64,000 nt of DNA. Origin: Apostichopus japonicus (Eukaryota > Echinodermata > Holothuroidea > Aspidochirotida > Stichopodidae). Location of the stretch: positions 6,713,501-6,777,500 of the forward strand of contig NC_092572.1 in assembly GCF_037975245.1 (NCBI RefSeq), written 5' to 3'. The number at the start of each line of letters is the position of its first letter. Within the stretch, counting starts at the first letter, position 1. Position numbers and translations under genes: made by a program. The notes under the pieces are model-generated. The model saw nothing but the letters and a program-made list of their open reading frames with translations, did no database searches and had not been told where the DNA came from. Below are positions 63,860-64,000 of the stretch, one piece after another.

Positions 63860-64000
63860 GTAAGTTTATTTTAGAATGCCATTTAGAATGTAATTTGAGA
63901 TTAGATCTTACTTCGGCATAAAGAGAGGAAGATCTTCCATTTGGGTGGGAGACAAATAGAGAACATGTTGGAAATTGATAGTTGAAAGTTTGTTTACATT

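Overview
This is an AT-rich animal (metazoan) genomic window: genes are split into short exons with GT-AG introns, and the gaps hold LINE, Penelope-like, hAT-like and foldback elements plus long ATT and AT microsatellites. The gene family (extracellular Ig domains, one membrane pass, tyrosine-kinase-like domain), the mix of CR1/L2, Tx1/L1 and Penelope elements, and scattered TAGGCCTA-type motifs suggest a marine deuterostome, most likely an echinoderm such as a sea cucumber. The species assignment is inference.

The window is dominated by a large tandem duplication. Copy A runs from base 1 (and probably from before it) to about 20100. Copy B starts no later than 27799 and runs to about 49020. 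Each copy carries about 10 kb of non-coding upstream sequence and then one receptor gene on the + strand. Gene B (37585-50018, 14 exons by my reading, about 725 residues) looks intact: signal peptide, three Ig domains, one transmembrane segment, juxtamembrane region, a complete kinase fold and an acidic tail. Its catalytic residues are degenerate (HRD reads HPV, the catalytic-loop Asn is Lys, DFG reads DFW, the glycine loop and the alpha-C Glu are missing), so I call it a receptor pseudokinase. Gene A (10858-20098) is its paralogue. Its Ig and membrane exons are open, but the kinase half has two nonsense codons, a 1-base deletion and a deletion through the catalytic loop. It is either a pseudogene or a kinase-less, membrane-anchored Ig protein.

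Between the copies (20.1-27.8 kb) there is no recognisable gene. Two arrays of a roughly 180-bp satellite lie in opposite orientation around a 2.1 kb spacer. The copies differ by element insertions: a CR1/L2-like LINE with an approximately 310-bp ATT tract only in A (1090-4933); a foldback element only in A (19172-19349); a hAT-like element with an 8-bp target duplication only in B (39115-39979); AT microsatellites and a small foldback element only in B (40.9-44.1 kb); and a perfect double palindrome only in B (47127-47251). A 3.7 kb block in B (32180-35930) has no match in A, which has 0.7 kb of unrelated sequence at that place.

Downstream of gene B (50-62.6 kb) the sequence is mostly featureless, with a decayed Tx1/L1-type LINE (about 53.6-55.95 kb) and a decayed Penelope-like element (about 59.56-60.85 kb). 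At 62754 a third gene begins with a signal-peptide exon followed by an Ig exon, and it runs off the right end. It may be a more distant member of the same receptor cluster.
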